Source: CAXBNB01 sp040151475
GTDB lineage: Bacteria; Bacteroidota; Bacteroidia; Cytophagales; Cyclobacteriaceae
Direction of reading: 5' to 3'
NCBI RefSeq assembly: GCF_040151475.1
Contig: NZ_JBDKWG010000146.1
Coordinates: 1 to 64,000 of the forward strand
DNA length: 64,000 nucleotides
The notes beneath the pieces are model-generated. The model was given only the letters and a program-made list of their open reading frames with translations. It did not search any database and was not told where the DNA came from. Positions 63,247 to 64,000 of this stretch are shown here, piece after piece; position 1 is the first letter of the stretch; each line of letters opens with the position of its first letter. The position numbers and the translations under genes are program-made.

Positions 63247-63717
63247 TTAATGGTTCAATGGAGCAGTAAGCTCGTCTGCATTTACGTTTTTACTTATTTT
63301 TTTCAACACGCTGATAGTTTGTTCTATTTCTTCTTTTGTAATTCCTTTTTGTATTTCTTCCACCGCTTTTTTAACTATTGGAACAGCAGCTTTCAGCAAA
63401 CCCTGTCCGTTTTGGGTAATATAGATATGATTAATTCTCTTGTCGTCTTTGGATTGCACCCGTGTGACTAATTTTTTCCTCTCCATAGTATTGATCAGCC
63501 GGGTCAGAGATGTTTTGTCTCTTTTGGCTAAAAAAGCCAGATTTTGTTGAGGTTGTCCGTCGTTTTTTGAAAGTATTCGCAGAATGATCAATTGAGTTTT
63601 AGTCAATTCCAATCCACAGGCATGAAAATAATCCAAGACGAAAAAATCAATGCTTTTCATAGCCCTACCCAGCCATGGCAGCATTGTATTCTCTAAATCT
63701 GCTAATACATCTTTCAT
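63247..63717 (-). CDS. MarR family transcriptional regulator
   Basis: This gene encodes 156 residues with a MarR winged helix: 'LTKTQLIILRILSKNDGQPQ', recognition helix 'DKTSLTRLINTMERKKLVTR' and wing 'QSKDDKRINHIYITQNGQ'. It is the first gene of the efflux operon and probably represses it until a ligand binds. The palindrome at 63760-63783 is the likely operator. Confidence 0.92.
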   Translation of the reverse strand: MKDVLADLENTMLPWLGRAMKSIDFFVLDYFHACGLELTKTQLIILRILSKNDGQPQQNLAFLAKRDKTSLTRLINTMERKKLVTRVQSKDDKRINHIYITQNGQGLLKAAVPIVKKAVEEIQKGITKEEIEQTISVLKKISKNVNADELTAPLNH

Positions 63718-63759
63718 TTATTTTTATTAATAAACTTTGAACAATACGGATAGCATAAA

Positions 63760-63783
63760 AATTAGTTGTATATGCAATTAATT
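63760..63783. promoter_or_regulatory. Probable MarR operator
   Basis: An imperfect palindrome with arms AATTAGTTG and CAATTAATT around TATATG (8 of 9 arm positions pair) lies 43 bases upstream of the marR ATG. The core TTGTATATGCAA is typical of MarR-family sites. The remainder of the 243-base gap 63718-63960 is AT-rich with no other clear element. Confidence 0.65.
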
Positions 63784-63960
63784 TTTTTCAAAATCACTGA
63801 ATCCTGCATCAGGGTTGTTACATCTATTGTTAAAAAAAACTGGAAACAAACGTATTATTTAATATAATTACTGATCAACATCACTTTCTTTAGGCTGTCT
63901 GGTCATTGAATGAAAGTTTACTTCGTATGATTTTTGTATATTCTATTGAAAATTGAAATA

Positions 63961-64000
63961 ATGACAGAAGAATTGATCAAAACACAGGAAAAAACAGTTT
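63961..64000 (+). CDS. Start of an unidentified protein (cut by window end)
   Basis: An ATG at 63961 opens the frame MTEELIKTQEKTV and runs to the window edge. The start is divergent from marR and follows an AT-rich upstream region. Thirteen codons are too few to identify the product. Confidence 0.4.
   Translation, partial: MTEELIKTQEKTV

Noticed and set aside
63897..63960. Promoter for the divergent gene at 63961
   Set aside because: Boxes resembling TTG and TATGATTTTTG are present but neither sequence nor spacing fits the consensus.

Overview
The window looks like a chromosomal segment of a Bacteroidota (Bacteroidetes) bacterium, most likely of the Cytophagales type. The sequence is AT-rich. 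Several promoters fit the Bacteroidetes pattern of a TTTG-like -33 box, about 19 bases, then TAnnTTTG, and Shine-Dalgarno sequences are mostly absent. Family content agrees: a TonB-dependent receptor with a carboxypeptidase-regulatory-like N-terminus, a DUF1080 lipoprotein, a WG-repeat protein, a bifunctional HisB and a fused HisIE. No rRNA, tRNA, CRISPR array, insertion sequence or prophage was recognised.

Layout. 1-2178: the N-terminal part of a penicillin-acylase-type hydrolase running off the left edge. 2339-4770: a decayed restriction island holding an EcoRII-C endonuclease with a frameshifted start, a small partner protein, an HNH endonuclease and a vsr gene with two in-frame stops. No methyltransferase is present. 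4917-24925: mostly housekeeping genes (MaoC hydratase, polA, DUF1080 lipoprotein, DUF5009 acyltransferase, uvrA, LOG protein, TIGR01777 epimerase, CPA2 antiporter, subtilase, pdhA, recF, TPR histidine kinase, free-methionine-sulfoxide reductase). 25113-25788: a higBA toxin-antitoxin module with its own promoter and palindromic operators, lying between two copies of a dispersed hairpin repeat.

26874-34332 is a complete histidine operon, hisG-D-C-B-H-A-F-IE on the minus strand. It is preceded by a leader peptide with four consecutive His codons and an intrinsic terminator, a classical translation-coupled attenuator. Upstream lie a broken RelE/ParE toxin with an intact antitoxin-like gene, then ZIP, methyltransferase, apbE, ruvB, a J-domain membrane protein, a lactonase-like protein, a zinc-ribbon microprotein, a WG-repeat protein, hemA, a PKD-like membrane protein, a secreted FAD oxidoreductase overlapping an FMN-binding-like protein, and a GT9 glycosyltransferase.

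50398-52323 is an AbiE-type (type IV) toxin-antitoxin pair with a recognisable promoter and candidate operator. 52384-53700 is an ECF sigma factor operon with two small membrane proteins. 53897-57454 holds a small Cys/His-rich membrane protein, a TonB receptor and a lipoprotein that look like one outer-membrane uptake unit, probably for a metal. Between the first two genes of this unit is a 104-base region with strong nested RNA pairing, followed by a second hairpin next to the receptor start; this matches no riboswitch I know. 57610-63783 is a marR, membrane-fusion protein, RND pump and TolC efflux operon with a MarR-type palindrome upstream. A new gene starts at 63961 and is cut by the window end.

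The most promising items for follow-up are the structured leader before the TonB receptor, the decayed EcoRII/HNH/Vsr island, and the histidine attenuator.
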